This document shows, in pieces, positions 33,479 to 43,208 of a stretch of 64,000 nt of DNA. The DNA lies in assembly GCA_002390425.1 (NCBI GenBank), contig DGPL01000045.1, positions 44,534 to 108,533 on the forward strand, given 5' to 3'. The translations under genes and the position numbers were made by a program. Under the pieces are notes generated by a model. That model was not told the origin of the DNA. It saw only the letters and a program-made list of their open reading frames with translations, and ran no database searches. The first letter of the stretch is position 1, and every line of letters starts with the position of its first letter. Source of the stretch: Kordiimonadaceae bacterium UBA4441. GTDB taxonomy: Bacteria; Pseudomonadota; Alphaproteobacteria; Sphingomonadales; Emcibacteraceae.

Positions 33479-34030
33479 ATGAACCGATTTATTTCTCTTC
33501 TACGTGGCATCAATGTTTCCGGACAAAAAAAAATTCTTATGGCCGATTTGAAGAAGCTCTATATAGAAGCGGGATGTCAAAATGTCATAACTTACATACA
33601 AAGCGGCAATGTCATTTTTGATTTTCCGAGCGATGATAAAGAAAAAATAATAACCATTTTAGAAAAAGCCATAGAAAGTAAATATGCTTTTCAAGTTCCT
33701 ATAGATTTAAGAACCGACGATGAAATTGAAAAGATCTATAATGCTCTTCCTATTGAAAAGGTTAGTCTTGAAGAAGACGGTTCAAGAATTCTAATCGGTT
33801 TTATGTCAAGAAAACCTGTACCAGATGAAATTACCAGTCTAAGGAAATTTCAACATGAAACTGAAGTTTTAATCATCAAAGATGATATCCTATATCTTCA
33901 TTGTCCAAATGGATTTGGTAAATCAAAACTATCAAATACAAATATTGAAAATAAATTAAATGTTGTCTCAACAACAAGAAACCTAAAAACTGTTGCTAAA
34001 TTATGTGTTTTATCACAAGAGGGATCATGA
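33479..34030 (+). CDS. DUF1697 domain protein
   Basis: 183 residues. The N-terminus FISLLRGINVSGQKKILMADL and TYIQSGNVIFDF are the signature of DUF1697 (COG3797), a family without an established function that is common near metabolic genes. Two alpha/beta halves, normal length. Its stop overlaps the ATG of the following lipoprotein gene (ATGA), and the preceding small ORF abuts its start, so the three are probably co-translated. Confidence 0.9.
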   Translation: MNRFISLLRGINVSGQKKILMADLKKLYIEAGCQNVITYIQSGNVIFDFPSDDKEKIITILEKAIESKYAFQVPIDLRTDDEIEKIYNALPIEKVSLEEDGSRILIGFMSRKPVPDEITSLRKFQHETEVLIIKDDILYLHCPNGFGKSKLSNTNIENKLNVVSTTRNLKTVAKLCVLSQEGS

Positions 34031-34863
34031 AATTTCTGCTAAATATAACCTCATTAACGATGATTTCACTTTTGATATCATGCTCTAAAAATGATGAAAT
34101 TAATCCTGTGAACGAAGATATCCTCTTTTTAGTTCTTGGTAAAATGTCCATTTATACTCAGGATATTATCGGCAACCATACATTAAGGGATCACCATTTT
34201 GTCGCGGAAATTATGCCGAAAAAAACCGGTGAAATTTTAAGCGGTACCCTTACAAGCGCCGATGATCCAGATTTCATTCTTCCCTTTAATCCAGAAGGGC
34301 GTCAATTTCTTGCTCATGGCGCGAGAACCTTGACACCAGAGGAATTACATATTGCCCACCCTGATGGTACTTATTTATTCAATTATAAAACCCCTAATGG
34401 AGAAATGACCACACAACCGCTCAAATTAAAAAGACGTGATACAACTGATATAATGCCGTTGCCTTCAACCTTGTTGCTCACACAAAATGGAAAAAGTATA
34501 ATCCCGGATTTGATTAATCCTACACAAGACCTTACCATTCATTGGACACCAATGAATGGTAATATGAGAGCAAAAAATAGCGAACTTGATGATCTTATTT
34601 TCGTGCTTGCTTTTGATTGTTTCGGAAATAATATTGCCCACAGTGGACGCCCTTATAACGGAAAACCTTTCTTAACTTATAAAGATACAGAATTTACAAT
34701 TCCGGCTCATGACTTAAAAGAAGGTGTTTCATATAATCTAATTGTCGAGCAAGCCACAGCTGATGTTATGCGACATCAAGGCGTTCCAGGTATAGCCACA
34801 TATGCAACCCTTACCTTCCTTGATGCGCAAACTAGTGGACAATCTACTTGTCCATCAAAATAA
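34027..34863 (+). CDS. uncharacterised lipoprotein
   Basis: 278 residues from the ATG at 34027, which overlaps the DUF1697 stop by 4 bases. Lipoprotein signal peptide NITSLTMISLLISC with lipobox Cys followed by SKNDE; the Asn/Asp-rich start does not put Asp directly at +2. The mature protein is beta-rich (GTYLFNYKTPNGEMTTQPLKL, NPTQDLTIHWTPMNG, TEFTIPAHDLKEGVSYNLIVEQ), resembling a fibronectin-like sandwich of unknown function. No catalytic motif seen. Likely anchored in the outer membrane. Confidence 0.75.
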   Translation: MKFLLNITSLTMISLLISCSKNDEINPVNEDILFLVLGKMSIYTQDIIGNHTLRDHHFVAEIMPKKTGEILSGTLTSADDPDFILPFNPEGRQFLAHGARTLTPEELHIAHPDGTYLFNYKTPNGEMTTQPLKLKRRDTTDIMPLPSTLLLTQNGKSIIPDLINPTQDLTIHWTPMNGNMRAKNSELDDLIFVLAFDCFGNNIAHSGRPYNGKPFLTYKDTEFTIPAHDLKEGVSYNLIVEQATADVMRHQGVPGIATYATLTFLDAQTSGQSTCPSK

Positions 34864-34925
34864 GGCTATACTTATTTAATTTTTTTTGTCATATATCGCC
34901 TTTATGAATTTAAAGGACTAAGCTT

Positions 34926-35816
34926 ATGTCACAGAAATATGCATTGGCATTACATGGCGGTGCCGGCCCAAAGGCTGGTGAAGATTATAGTGTCACGGAA
35001 GCACATCTTGCTGAACTCGCTAAGGAAGGCGAGGCTCTTTTAAAAGCGGGGGAAACTTCACTTGATGTTGTCGAAATTATGGTCGCTAATCTGGAGAGTT
35101 CTGGACTATATGTGGCAGGAAAAGGTGCCGCACCAAATATCGCAGGCCAGTTTGAATTGGACGCCAGCATCATGGAAGGGCATACCCGTCGCTCAGGGTC
35201 CGTTTCGGCTATTCAAGATGTTGTTAGCCCGGTTGGCGTTGCTAAGGCGGTATTAGAAAAATCGCCTTGTGTTCTTATCACGGCGGAAGGTGCCAATAAA
35301 TTTGCCCATGATGAAGGTTTTGAAAAAATATCAAATCCTAAGGATTATTATGTGCTTCCTATTGGTGTAAGCCAGGCAGATATTGAGCAAGAAGACATGA
35401 TGCACGGTACGGTAGGTGCTGTCGCCCTTGATATATATGGTAATCTAGCCGCTGCAACTTCGACAGGTGGTGTCTTTGGAAAACCAGCAGGTCGCGTCGG
35501 CGATACACCTCTAATTGGAATAGGCACTTGGGCCGATGATGACATTGCAATATCATGCACTGGCACAGGCGAATTTTTTATCCGTGCCGGTGGTGCGCTC
35601 ACGACAGCAAATGGGTATAAGCTTGCTGGTGATACATTACAAGAAGCCCTATGGCGCATGTTAGATGAAGTGAAACGCCTTGGTGGTGATGGCGGTCTAA
35701 TCGCAGTTAACCGTAAAGGTGAGATTGCGATGGCCTTTAATTCAGATGGGTTAAAAAGGGCTGCCATTTCTGACAATATGGAGTTGGTTTCAACAACTTT
35801 TACACCTTGTCGTTAA
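34926..35816 (+). CDS. isoaspartyl peptidase / plant-type L-asparaginase (Ntn hydrolase)
   Basis: 296 residues. N-terminal LALHGGAGPK, and the autoproteolytic site MMHGTVGAVALD with the nucleophile Thr162, then STGGVFGKPAGRVGDTPLIG and SCTGTGEFFIRA. The precursor is cleaved into alpha and beta chains and hydrolyses isoaspartyl bonds. Converges on the cyanophycin operon (stops overlap by 4 bases). Since cyanophycinase yields beta-Asp-Arg dipeptides, this enzyme would finish cyanophycin breakdown to Asp and Arg. Cytoplasmic; no signal peptide. SD AAAGGA upstream. Confidence 0.93.
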   Translation: MSQKYALALHGGAGPKAGEDYSVTEAHLAELAKEGEALLKAGETSLDVVEIMVANLESSGLYVAGKGAAPNIAGQFELDASIMEGHTRRSGSVSAIQDVVSPVGVAKAVLEKSPCVLITAEGANKFAHDEGFEKISNPKDYYVLPIGVSQADIEQEDMMHGTVGAVALDIYGNLAAATSTGGVFGKPAGRVGDTPLIGIGTWADDDIAISCTGTGEFFIRAGGALTTANGYKLAGDTLQEALWRMLDEVKRLGGDGGLIAVNRKGEIAMAFNSDGLKRAAISDNMELVSTTFTPCR

Positions 35817-37558
35817 GTCGCCGCTTTTAACATATCAAAGATTTTATCTCTTTCTGCAAGCGCGAGCAGCAGCACAAGATCACCTTCCTCAAGTTGATCA
35901 ATAATATATTGTGCCCCTTCAGACGGGGTGGAAAAATGAGGTATATTGTCTTCATCTATGCCATGTTTTAAACATTGGTTTTTTATGATAGCTGCCGTTT
36001 CACCAAATTCGCGACCGCGTAAATAGTCTTCCATATCCATGGTTGCAACTACATCAGGATTAAACTTGAGCGCACCATCGGTTAAATCCATTATATCCTG
36101 ATCCGAACGGTCCCCCGCTTGTCCGATAAGTAAATATTTTTTATTGGATGGAATATTATCAAGCATATCCGCAATAGCATTTATAGAATGAGGATTATGT
36201 GCAAAATCAACAAAGACGCGGGCGCCCTTAATTTTAAACTCATTGCAGCGCCCTGGATTATCATCAGGTGTGCTCGAAAAAGACATTAATCCTTTTAAAA
36301 TGGCTTCGTTTGATATGTCCATCGCTTTAGCAAGACAAAGTGCACCCATCGCATTTTGAATATTAAATTTTGCCGCGCCACCCATTGCAATGGGAATATC
36401 TGATACATTGATAGTAAGAGTGATTTCGTTACCATCGAAATAATGAAGCTTCCCATTATCAAGCCAACAACATAAACCGCCAGAATATCGTGCCGTAATA
36501 ATGTTTTCATTATTATCAGATAAAGAAAACCAACAAATCGTATTTTGTGATGATAACCCATTATTGGCAACAAGTTTGTCATCAGCATTTAAGACAAGGA
36601 TACCATCGTCTGAAAGAGCTCTTGCTACAGCAAATTTTGCATCTGCTAAATGCTCAACGGTATTTATACCATATTCCCCCAAATGATCCGCGGCGATATT
36701 GGTGACCAATGCCGCTGAAGCCTGACGTAATGGTAGCCCCCGTCTTAATATTCCACCGCGTGCCACTTCAAGAAAAGCGATTTCAAGTCGTTTATCTCTG
36801 AGTAGCATGCGTGCGCCGCCAGGCCCCGAATAATCACCGTAGTCCAGAACATCATCGCCCAATTTAACAAAATCAGTTGATGTAGAGCCACTCACCATTC
36901 CGGCGGCCTCCGCGATAGCCGTTGATAAACGCACACTGGTTGATTTACCATTTGTGCCCGTAATCATCGCAACAGGAACATTATGAAGGTTATCCCAATT
37001 TACCTCGTCAACATTTGGGATTTCATTGATACCCCACTTTTGTGAACCCGTTCCATGGCCAAGAGAAACAAAATCATCATCCCAAAGAACATCAATATTC
37101 TTTTTCTCGGCTGCATCTTGAAGCTCAAGAATAGGGGGGTTTTGTTCCATAGAAATCACTTTAAGAAGGTCAGAGATTAGTGCATCAAAATCATCTGAAG
37201 ATTGCTCAAACAATTTGCTAGCCGTTAAATGCCAACTTGTTTCAATAACAAAAACAGCCGAATATAAAAGATCAATACTTGCGGAAATCGCTAGGTTTAC
37301 CCCCGTATCAAAGATACGAGTTTTAATGTGAATATTCTTCCAATTAATAGCATCCAAGACTTTTTGAATTTCGACTGTCCAACAATCAACGACTTCTTGT
37401 TTATCAAAATAACTTGTGAAAACATCAAGGATCGCACCAGGCTTTTCCCAAAGCAGCCCCGGACCAGTAACACGGCGGCTACTTTCAAGAGTAATAAGAT
37501 CAGATTCCGGTATACGGATGCTTAAATAGTCTTCGATTTCTTCAATATTAATTGTCAT
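35813..37558 (-). CDS. Mur ligase-family paralog of cyanophycin synthetase (CphA C-terminal half-like)
   Basis: 581 residues. The first ~190 residues have no motif I recognise (no ATP-grasp). From about 195 on is a Mur-ligase domain: MITGTNGKSTSVRL (P-loop 200-208), YSGPGGARMLLRDKRLEIAFLEVARGGILRRGL, VTNIAADHLGEYGINTVEHLAD, VFVDFAHNPHSINAIADML. These follow the C-terminal half of CphA closely. The missing ATP-grasp half means it cannot carry out the full two-step elongation alone. It could add one of the two amino acids, make a dipeptide or primer, or act like the shorter CphA2-type enzymes; which one is unknown. Co-transcribed with cphA (15-bp gap). Confidence 0.87.
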   Translation of the reverse strand: MTINIEEIEDYLSIRIPESDLITLESSRRVTGPGLLWEKPGAILDVFTSYFDKQEVVDCWTVEIQKVLDAINWKNIHIKTRIFDTGVNLAISASIDLLYSAVFVIETSWHLTASKLFEQSSDDFDALISDLLKVISMEQNPPILELQDAAEKKNIDVLWDDDFVSLGHGTGSQKWGINEIPNVDEVNWDNLHNVPVAMITGTNGKSTSVRLSTAIAEAAGMVSGSTSTDFVKLGDDVLDYGDYSGPGGARMLLRDKRLEIAFLEVARGGILRRGLPLRQASAALVTNIAADHLGEYGINTVEHLADAKFAVARALSDDGILVLNADDKLVANNGLSSQNTICWFSLSDNNENIITARYSGGLCCWLDNGKLHYFDGNEITLTINVSDIPIAMGGAAKFNIQNAMGALCLAKAMDISNEAILKGLMSFSSTPDDNPGRCNEFKIKGARVFVDFAHNPHSINAIADMLDNIPSNKKYLLIGQAGDRSDQDIMDLTDGALKFNPDVVATMDMEDYLRGREFGETAAIIKNQCLKHGIDEDNIPHFSTPSEGAQYIIDQLEEGDLVLLLALAERDKIFDMLKAAT

Positions 37559-37573
37559 GAAGTTACCTTGGTA

Positions 37574-40372
37574 TTAATCGCCATCTTCATCATAATCACG
37601 TGCCAACCTAACCCCACGTTCATCACGAATAAGTTGCTGACTATCCTCGATTAAATCTTCATATGGGGTCGCCATTAACACGTCCTCAGTTGCGACAACC
37701 TCAGCCTCATCTTTATCTTCGCCAAAGTTGATGATTTGTTTCCATGATCTCGTTACGTTATCACCGGAAATAATCAATAAATCCTTTTCTTTGGCCTCTG
37801 AAAGACCAGCTTCAATGGCATCAACTTCATTCGAAATGACACTTATTGCATCTTCCGAAACGCCATTTTTAAGTAGTATATCTTTCATCATATTGGGAAT
37901 TTCATCATCACCTCGCCCACGACGGTTGTCATCCGCTTTTAAGAAATAATGATCATAATGACCGGCCAACACCTCGCATGTTTCTACGATATCTTCATCA
38001 CGTCGGTCACCAGGACAAGATGCGACAATTAATTTTCGTTCATGCCCTTCTAATTTATCAGCAAGATCAGTTATCACAGCAAATGCCGCTTGATTGTGTG
38101 CATAATCCAGTATGACACGGAAACTATGTTCATCAAATACATTCATACGGCCAGGTGCTTGTGAGAAAGTGGTATTAAAGGTTTTAAGACCTAAACGAAT
38201 TTGATCCAGATCCTGCCCAAAGCTATAGGCCATTGCGACTGTAAACATCGCATTCTGAACGTTATGAAGCGCTTTTCCTTCAATCGTTGCAGGAATAAGA
38301 TGCGACCAAATAACCGGAATATGTGTGAGGTTGTCATAAATAGTTATTAAATCACCATTCATTCCTTTTTCAAGCACACATGCCTTACCACCCGCATCAA
38401 TATGTTGTTTCACGAGTGCATGATCATGATGCATGGTGACATAAAAAATATTATCAGCATCAGCGTAATCAGCCATCATCAAACAGTTTTTATCATCCGC
38501 ATTCAAAACAACCGTATCGGTTGCAGCTTCGATCACGATACGTTTAATCTCGGCTAGCTGCTCAAGGGTATCAACACCCCCCATCCCCAGATGATCGGAT
38601 GCAACATTTAAGCATGCGGAAACATCCGTGCTTGCATAACCTAGACCATTTCTTACTAGTCCACCGCGTGCGGTTTCAAGTACGGCAAAATCAACGGTTG
38701 GATCACGCAACACCATTTGCGCTGAACGTGGCCCAGTGGTATCACCCTTCACAGTTTGCTTACCGTCCACATAAATACCGTCTGTGGTGGTTAAACCAAC
38801 AGTATGACCACATGTTTTAATAACATGGGCAAGCATTCTGGAAGTTGTTGTTTTACCATTTGTCCCTGTAATGGCGGCAATTGGAATACGGCTTGGTGTT
38901 CCCTGCGGGAACAGCATATCAATCACATTACCAGATACATCTCTTGGTTCCCCTTCGGAAGGGGCAACATGCATTCTAAACCCTGGTGCTGCATTGACTT
39001 CGACAATACCGCCACCAATATCCTTATATGATTTACTGATATCATCCGTTAAGAAATCAACGCCCCCAACATCAAGGCCAACAGCCTGGATCGCACGTTG
39101 CGCCATTTCGCGGTTATCCGGATGAACGACATCCGTTAAATCAATGGCCGTCCCGCCCGTCGATAAATTTGCCGTATCACGAAGATAAAATACTTCATCT
39201 GCCGCCAATATAGTCTCCGCCGTATAACCGGCATTATCCATTAAACGTGTCGCCTGTTTATCAATTTCGAGAATAGTCAGTACTTTTTCGTGACCAACAC
39301 CGCGTCTTGGGTCTTCATTTACAATATCAATCAATTCTGAAATTGTGTGTTTCCCGTCACCGATTACATGACCCGGCACCCGCTTCGCAACAGCCACCAA
39401 TTCGTTATTCACCACCAGCATGCGGTGATCAAACCCGGTCATATAACTTTCGACAAGCACTGCCCGACTTGTACCTTGTTCACGCGCTACTTCAAAGGCG
39501 GTTTCAACCTCTTCTGCACTATTTAGATTAATAGATACACCACGCCCATGATTGGCGTTAAGTGGCTTAACAACAACAGGGTATCCTATACGGCGAGCGG
39601 CACTAACCGCTTCACGTGGGCTATAAATCATATGTTGTTGCGGTACCGGCAAACCAAGGTCATTCAGTAAATTATGCGTATCTTCTTTATCGCATGAAAT
39701 TTCCACAGCGATATGATTAGTTTCAGACGTGATCGTCGCTTGAATGCGTTTTTGATGTTTGCCATGTCCAAATTGAACGAGGCTATATTTATTAAGCCTC
39801 AACCACGGAATATCGCGTTCTTCCGCGGCAGCAACCAATGATGCTGTACTCGGACCAAAGGCATGACGCTGGGCTTTTTTAATGAAATAAGTTAGCTCTT
39901 CGTCCCAGTCAAAATCATCTTCAATTTCATAATCGATCTGGTCTTGCAATGCCTTTGGCAATAAATGCATAAGAAGTTTAATGGCTAGCTCACAGGCAGC
40001 AAGCCCAACATCTTTATGAATATAAGCGTAAACCATATTGTAATGGCCAACTTCACCCGTGGATCTGGTACGGCCAAATGTGACTTCGTTTCCAGCTACA
40101 CATTGTAGCTCAAGGGCAACATGCTCCGTAATGTGACCAATCCATGTGCCTTCATCTTCGCGTAATCGACGAATAAAGCCGCCGGGTTCACGATATGAAC
40201 ATCCATGCTCTTCTATTCCGGGGAGGGCAGCGATCAAACCATCGACAAATTCAGAACCAATTTTTACAGAAGGCCATTCTTCGAGAATACCAATATCAAG
40301 AACATGTCTGATAACCTTAAATTTGGCATACTGGTTGGGCCCCAAATAAAGGTTTGTTTTTAATATTCTCAT
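37574..40372 (-). CDS. cphA: cyanophycin synthetase
   Basis: 932 residues, near the usual ~870-900. N-terminal domain (1-160), ATP-grasp domain (about 225-480: YPVVVKPLNANHGRGVSI, GGIVEVNAAPGFRMH) and Mur-ligase domain (about 498-850: AITGTNGKTTTSRMLAH, GDTTGPRSAQMVLRDPTVDFAVLETARGG, LNVASDHLGMGGVDTLEQL, ILDYAHNQAAF). The two active sites add Asp to the backbone and Arg to its side chain, using ATP, to make multi-L-arginyl-poly-L-aspartate storage granules in the cytoplasm. A C-terminal tail beyond ~870 is acidic and ends YDEDGD. Operon with cyanophycinase upstream (63 bp) and the Mur-like paralog downstream. Confidence 0.95.
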   Translation of the reverse strand: MRILKTNLYLGPNQYAKFKVIRHVLDIGILEEWPSVKIGSEFVDGLIAALPGIEEHGCSYREPGGFIRRLREDEGTWIGHITEHVALELQCVAGNEVTFGRTRSTGEVGHYNMVYAYIHKDVGLAACELAIKLLMHLLPKALQDQIDYEIEDDFDWDEELTYFIKKAQRHAFGPSTASLVAAAEERDIPWLRLNKYSLVQFGHGKHQKRIQATITSETNHIAVEISCDKEDTHNLLNDLGLPVPQQHMIYSPREAVSAARRIGYPVVVKPLNANHGRGVSINLNSAEEVETAFEVAREQGTSRAVLVESYMTGFDHRMLVVNNELVAVAKRVPGHVIGDGKHTISELIDIVNEDPRRGVGHEKVLTILEIDKQATRLMDNAGYTAETILAADEVFYLRDTANLSTGGTAIDLTDVVHPDNREMAQRAIQAVGLDVGGVDFLTDDISKSYKDIGGGIVEVNAAPGFRMHVAPSEGEPRDVSGNVIDMLFPQGTPSRIPIAAITGTNGKTTTSRMLAHVIKTCGHTVGLTTTDGIYVDGKQTVKGDTTGPRSAQMVLRDPTVDFAVLETARGGLVRNGLGYASTDVSACLNVASDHLGMGGVDTLEQLAEIKRIVIEAATDTVVLNADDKNCLMMADYADADNIFYVTMHHDHALVKQHIDAGGKACVLEKGMNGDLITIYDNLTHIPVIWSHLIPATIEGKALHNVQNAMFTVAMAYSFGQDLDQIRLGLKTFNTTFSQAPGRMNVFDEHSFRVILDYAHNQAAFAVITDLADKLEGHERKLIVASCPGDRRDEDIVETCEVLAGHYDHYFLKADDNRRGRGDDEIPNMMKDILLKNGVSEDAISVISNEVDAIEAGLSEAKEKDLLIISGDNVTRSWKQIINFGEDKDEAEVVATEDVLMATPYEDLIEDSQQLIRDERGVRLARDYDEDGD

Positions 40373-40435
40373 TTTTTACCTCCCGAATTATTATTCTGAT
40401 TACTTAACTCACTTTATATTTTTATTTCACTCAAA

Positions 40436-41287
40436 TCATATTTTACAAATATTCTGCCTGTCTTCTATTGGTGGGAATGCTTCCCTTATATTGAAATCAT
40501 ATAAACAGCCTTCATGGAGGATATCCAATTTTAAGCCAAGAAGGCCAAGAGCATTTCTATTATCCGTTCCATAAGCAGATGAATAGGTTAGATCACCACC
40601 ATCTACGACGGTAACGGTTCCACTACCAACCACTTCACAGATATCATCTGGTCCAATAAAGGCCGCCGTATCTTCATCAATGCCCATTCCCATTAAAAAA
40701 GGATTATAAGCAACGGCAGAGAGTAATCTGCCCAACCGGTTTCTTTCTGAGAAATGTTGGTCGATGATCATTGCATTGGTAAGCCCAAGACCAGGCGCCA
40801 AAATTGCGCCGCCTTCTTTCGGAGACTCGTTTGAATCGCCCCCTGCTATCATATGCTCTGACATAATTGATGCCCCAGCTGATGTGCCCGCAATATGAAC
40901 GCCGCGTGCATTGGCCGTCCTGATCACTTGCGCAACTGCCGTTCCCCCTAAAATTGTCGCGAGGCGCAATTGATTGCCACCGGTAATAAAAATGCCCGTT
41001 GCTTCTTCGCAGCGACTGGCAAATTCCGGATTGTTACAATCTTCTCTTGATTTAATATCGATATGGCTGACTTCACCTATACCAATTTCCTCGAATATTT
41101 TTTCGTATCTTTCACCGGTATCATCAAGTCTTGAGGCGGTTGGAATAACGACTATTTTCGCTTCTCTACCGCCTGAGATTTCCGTAAATTTTCTTAAAAT
41201 AGAAGGATTGGCTTCTTTATCTTCTGCACCACCGATTGGAATAATAAACCCTCGTTGATGACCTTCTTCCACATTAGCTGGACACAT
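40436..41287 (-). CDS. cphB: cyanophycinase
   Basis: 283 residues. Peptidase S51 features: N-terminal FIIPIGGAED, GIFITGGNQLRLATILGGT, and the nucleophile Ser136 in HIAGTSAGASIMSEHMI, followed by GLGLTNAMIIDQHFSERNRLGRL and GMGIDEDTAAFI. It cuts cyanophycin to beta-Asp-Arg dipeptides in the cytoplasm. No signal peptide, so it acts on the cell's own polymer rather than secreted substrate. First gene of the cph operon; the upstream 165-bp gap holds the probable promoter. Confidence 0.95.
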   Translation of the reverse strand: MCPANVEEGHQRGFIIPIGGAEDKEANPSILRKFTEISGGREAKIVVIPTASRLDDTGERYEKIFEEIGIGEVSHIDIKSREDCNNPEFASRCEEATGIFITGGNQLRLATILGGTAVAQVIRTANARGVHIAGTSAGASIMSEHMIAGGDSNESPKEGGAILAPGLGLTNAMIIDQHFSERNRLGRLLSAVAYNPFLMGMGIDEDTAAFIGPDDICEVVGSGTVTVVDGGDLTYSSAYGTDNRNALGLLGLKLDILHEGCLYDFNIREAFPPIEDRQNICKI

Positions 41288-41452
41288 TCTTTAACTAAAC
41301 CTTGTGATTATTGGTAACTAAACACCCCGCCCCGACAACAAAAGAACGACCTTTTGTCTAACTTTAGTATCAGATAAAGCCTTATTTCTAAATAAACTAA
41401 TTTGGGTTACATGAAAACAAATATTCTTATCTCTATGCTCTCAACATATTCT

Positions 41453-42448
41453 TTAAGAAACTAAAGATGGATACCCAAAAAGCGCCGGTGTACCGCCAGT
41501 ATGCATGAATAATATTTTTTCCTGCGCTGAAAATTTCCCTTCACGGATCAATTTCATCATACCTGCCAATGCCTTACCGGTATAAACAGGATCCACCAAA
41601 AGACCTTCTTCTTCTGCAGCAAGCTTGATTGCTTCCGTAACAAATTCATTTAAATGGCCATATCCGGGCGCAAGACAATCATCAAATAAATGAATATCTT
41701 CATCTCTTATTTGATGGTCACCTGGTAGCATATCGATAACGATTTGTGTTTTTTTCTTTATTCGTGCTCTCTGTGATTCTTTATCACGCCTGACGCATAT
41801 TCCATATACTGGCACTTTTTCGCCTTTAATTCTTAATCCTGCCAATAAACCGGCATGGGTCGTGCCACTACCAGATGCCGTTATGATGGCATCCATTTTT
41901 AAGTTTTGTGATAATAGTTCTTCTGCACAATCCACATATCCTAATGATCCGATCGGTTGGTGTTTTTCAGCAAGCGGAATGACATAGGGGGTTTTACCTT
42001 TCGATTTTAATTCCTCCGCTCTTTGATAAAGCGCGTCATCAGCGCCTTCTTCGTCTTCACCTGCAGGGTAATGGTGAAATTTTGCACCCATTAGCTTCAT
42101 TAAATAGGGATTACCGGACTGATAATATTCTGCTGGCTGGCCTTTAACGCGCTCTTCAAGTTGCACTTCAACATCCATACCAAGCTTACGTGCGGCTGCG
42201 ACCGCAGTTCGCATATAATTAGACTGCACAGCACCTGTAATTAAAATGACATTTGCTTTTTCTAAAACCGCTTCACCAAAATAATACTCAAGCTGTCTTG
42301 CTTTGTTGCCCCCGAATGCAAGGCCCGTTTGATCATCCCGCTTTATCCATATTTCTGGGCCGCCTAATATTTCTGATAAACGGTCAAGTTTTTCTATCGG
42401 TGTGGGTGTTTGAGCTAACTTCTCACGAGGAAAATTATCTGTCAGCAT
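41453..42448 (-). CDS. D-cysteine desulfhydrase / ACC deaminase-family PLP enzyme
   Basis: 331 residues, fold-type II PLP. PLP lysine in FGGNKARQLEYYFG, with ITGAVQSNYMRTAVAAARKLG and the phosphate-binding glycines in ASGSGTTHAGLLAGL. These are the marks of the D-cysteine desulfhydrase / 1-aminocyclopropane-1-carboxylate deaminase family; C-terminal MHTGGTPALFGY is typical. D-cysteine desulfhydrase (pyruvate, H2S, NH3) is more likely outside plant-associated bacteria. Eleven bases downstream of a TauE/SafE exporter, which suits sulfur metabolism. Confidence 0.87.
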   Translation of the reverse strand: MLTDNFPREKLAQTPTPIEKLDRLSEILGGPEIWIKRDDQTGLAFGGNKARQLEYYFGEAVLEKANVILITGAVQSNYMRTAVAAARKLGMDVEVQLEERVKGQPAEYYQSGNPYLMKLMGAKFHHYPAGEDEEGADDALYQRAEELKSKGKTPYVIPLAEKHQPIGSLGYVDCAEELLSQNLKMDAIITASGSGTTHAGLLAGLRIKGEKVPVYGICVRRDKESQRARIKKKTQIVIDMLPGDHQIRDEDIHLFDDCLAPGYGHLNEFVTEAIKLAAEEEGLLVDPVYTGKALAGMMKLIREGKFSAQEKILFMHTGGTPALFGYPSLVS

Positions 42449-42459
42449 AACAAATCCTT

Positions 42460-43203
42460 TTATAAACTTAGCAACATAAAAATGCCTGTTAAAACCAAGA
42501 TTATCAATATCAATCCTTTAAAAAGACGTTCATTGATTTTCTTGGATAAATGATGTCCGATAACAACACCAAGTAATGCCCCCGGCAAAACATACGCTGT
42601 CATCAACCAAGCATCTGAATCAATACCAACAAATACCACTTGCATAAGCGCTGCACCACTATATGCAAAGGCGAAAACAGCCATCATCACGGCACGAATT
42701 TGATTAATTTGTAAATTTGTTTTCGATAAAAACAACATCATAGTTGGACCTGGCATGGCCATTGCGGCACCGAATATACCTGAAATAAACCCCATAAAAG
42801 ATAAGATTGATTTCGGTATTCCGTCGCTTTCAATAATTTTTTTTCTATTTCCAACTACAAACAAGTTCCATGCATTTTGTAAACTTATGACAATAATAAA
42901 TACGGCAACTGCGGCTTTAATGATTTGCAAATCCATTTCCAAAAATAGATAAATCCCAACAGGAAACCCAATGACACACCCGATAAATACCCACTTTATA
43001 AAATCATCGGGCATATTATTTCTTAATTTAATCCATAGAGGCAAAGACATAAGAATAGAGATAAGAATTACGATCTGAATTGCGGAAGCACTATTTAGAA
43101 CAATTAGATATACGGGAACGACAATTAACGCGAATCCAAACCCCGTAGCAGATTGCACAATTGACGCAATTAACGTTGCAAGTATAAGTATGAAGATCGA
43201 CAA
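42460..43203 (-). CDS. TauE/SafE-family anion exporter
   Basis: 247 residues with about eight hydrophobic helices. Family motifs: N-terminal VQSATGFGFALIVVPVYLI, and in the second half GFISGIFGAAMAMPGPTMMLFLS, then AYVLPGALLGVVIGHHLSKKI. TauE/SafE proteins export sulfite, sulfoacetate or similar organosulfur anions across the inner membrane. Sits between an esterase gene (5-bp gap) and a D-cysteine desulfhydrase gene (11-bp gap) in one operon, which points toward sulfur overflow, though the substrate is not visible. Confidence 0.88.
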   Translation of the reverse strand: MSIFILILATLIASIVQSATGFGFALIVVPVYLIVLNSASAIQIVILISILMSLPLWIKLRNNMPDDFIKWVFIGCVIGFPVGIYLFLEMDLQIIKAAVAVFIIVISLQNAWNLFVVGNRKKIIESDGIPKSILSFMGFISGIFGAAMAMPGPTMMLFLSKTNLQINQIRAVMMAVFAFAYSGAALMQVVFVGIDSDAWLMTAYVLPGALLGVVIGHHLSKKINERLFKGLILIILVLTGIFMLLSL

Positions 43204-43208
43204 GTTAA

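Noticed and set aside
41338..41357. 7-bp inverted repeat ACAAAAG / CTTTTGT in the gap before cyanophycinase
   Set aside because: Short arms, no T-run, and no second copy noticed; not enough to call a site.
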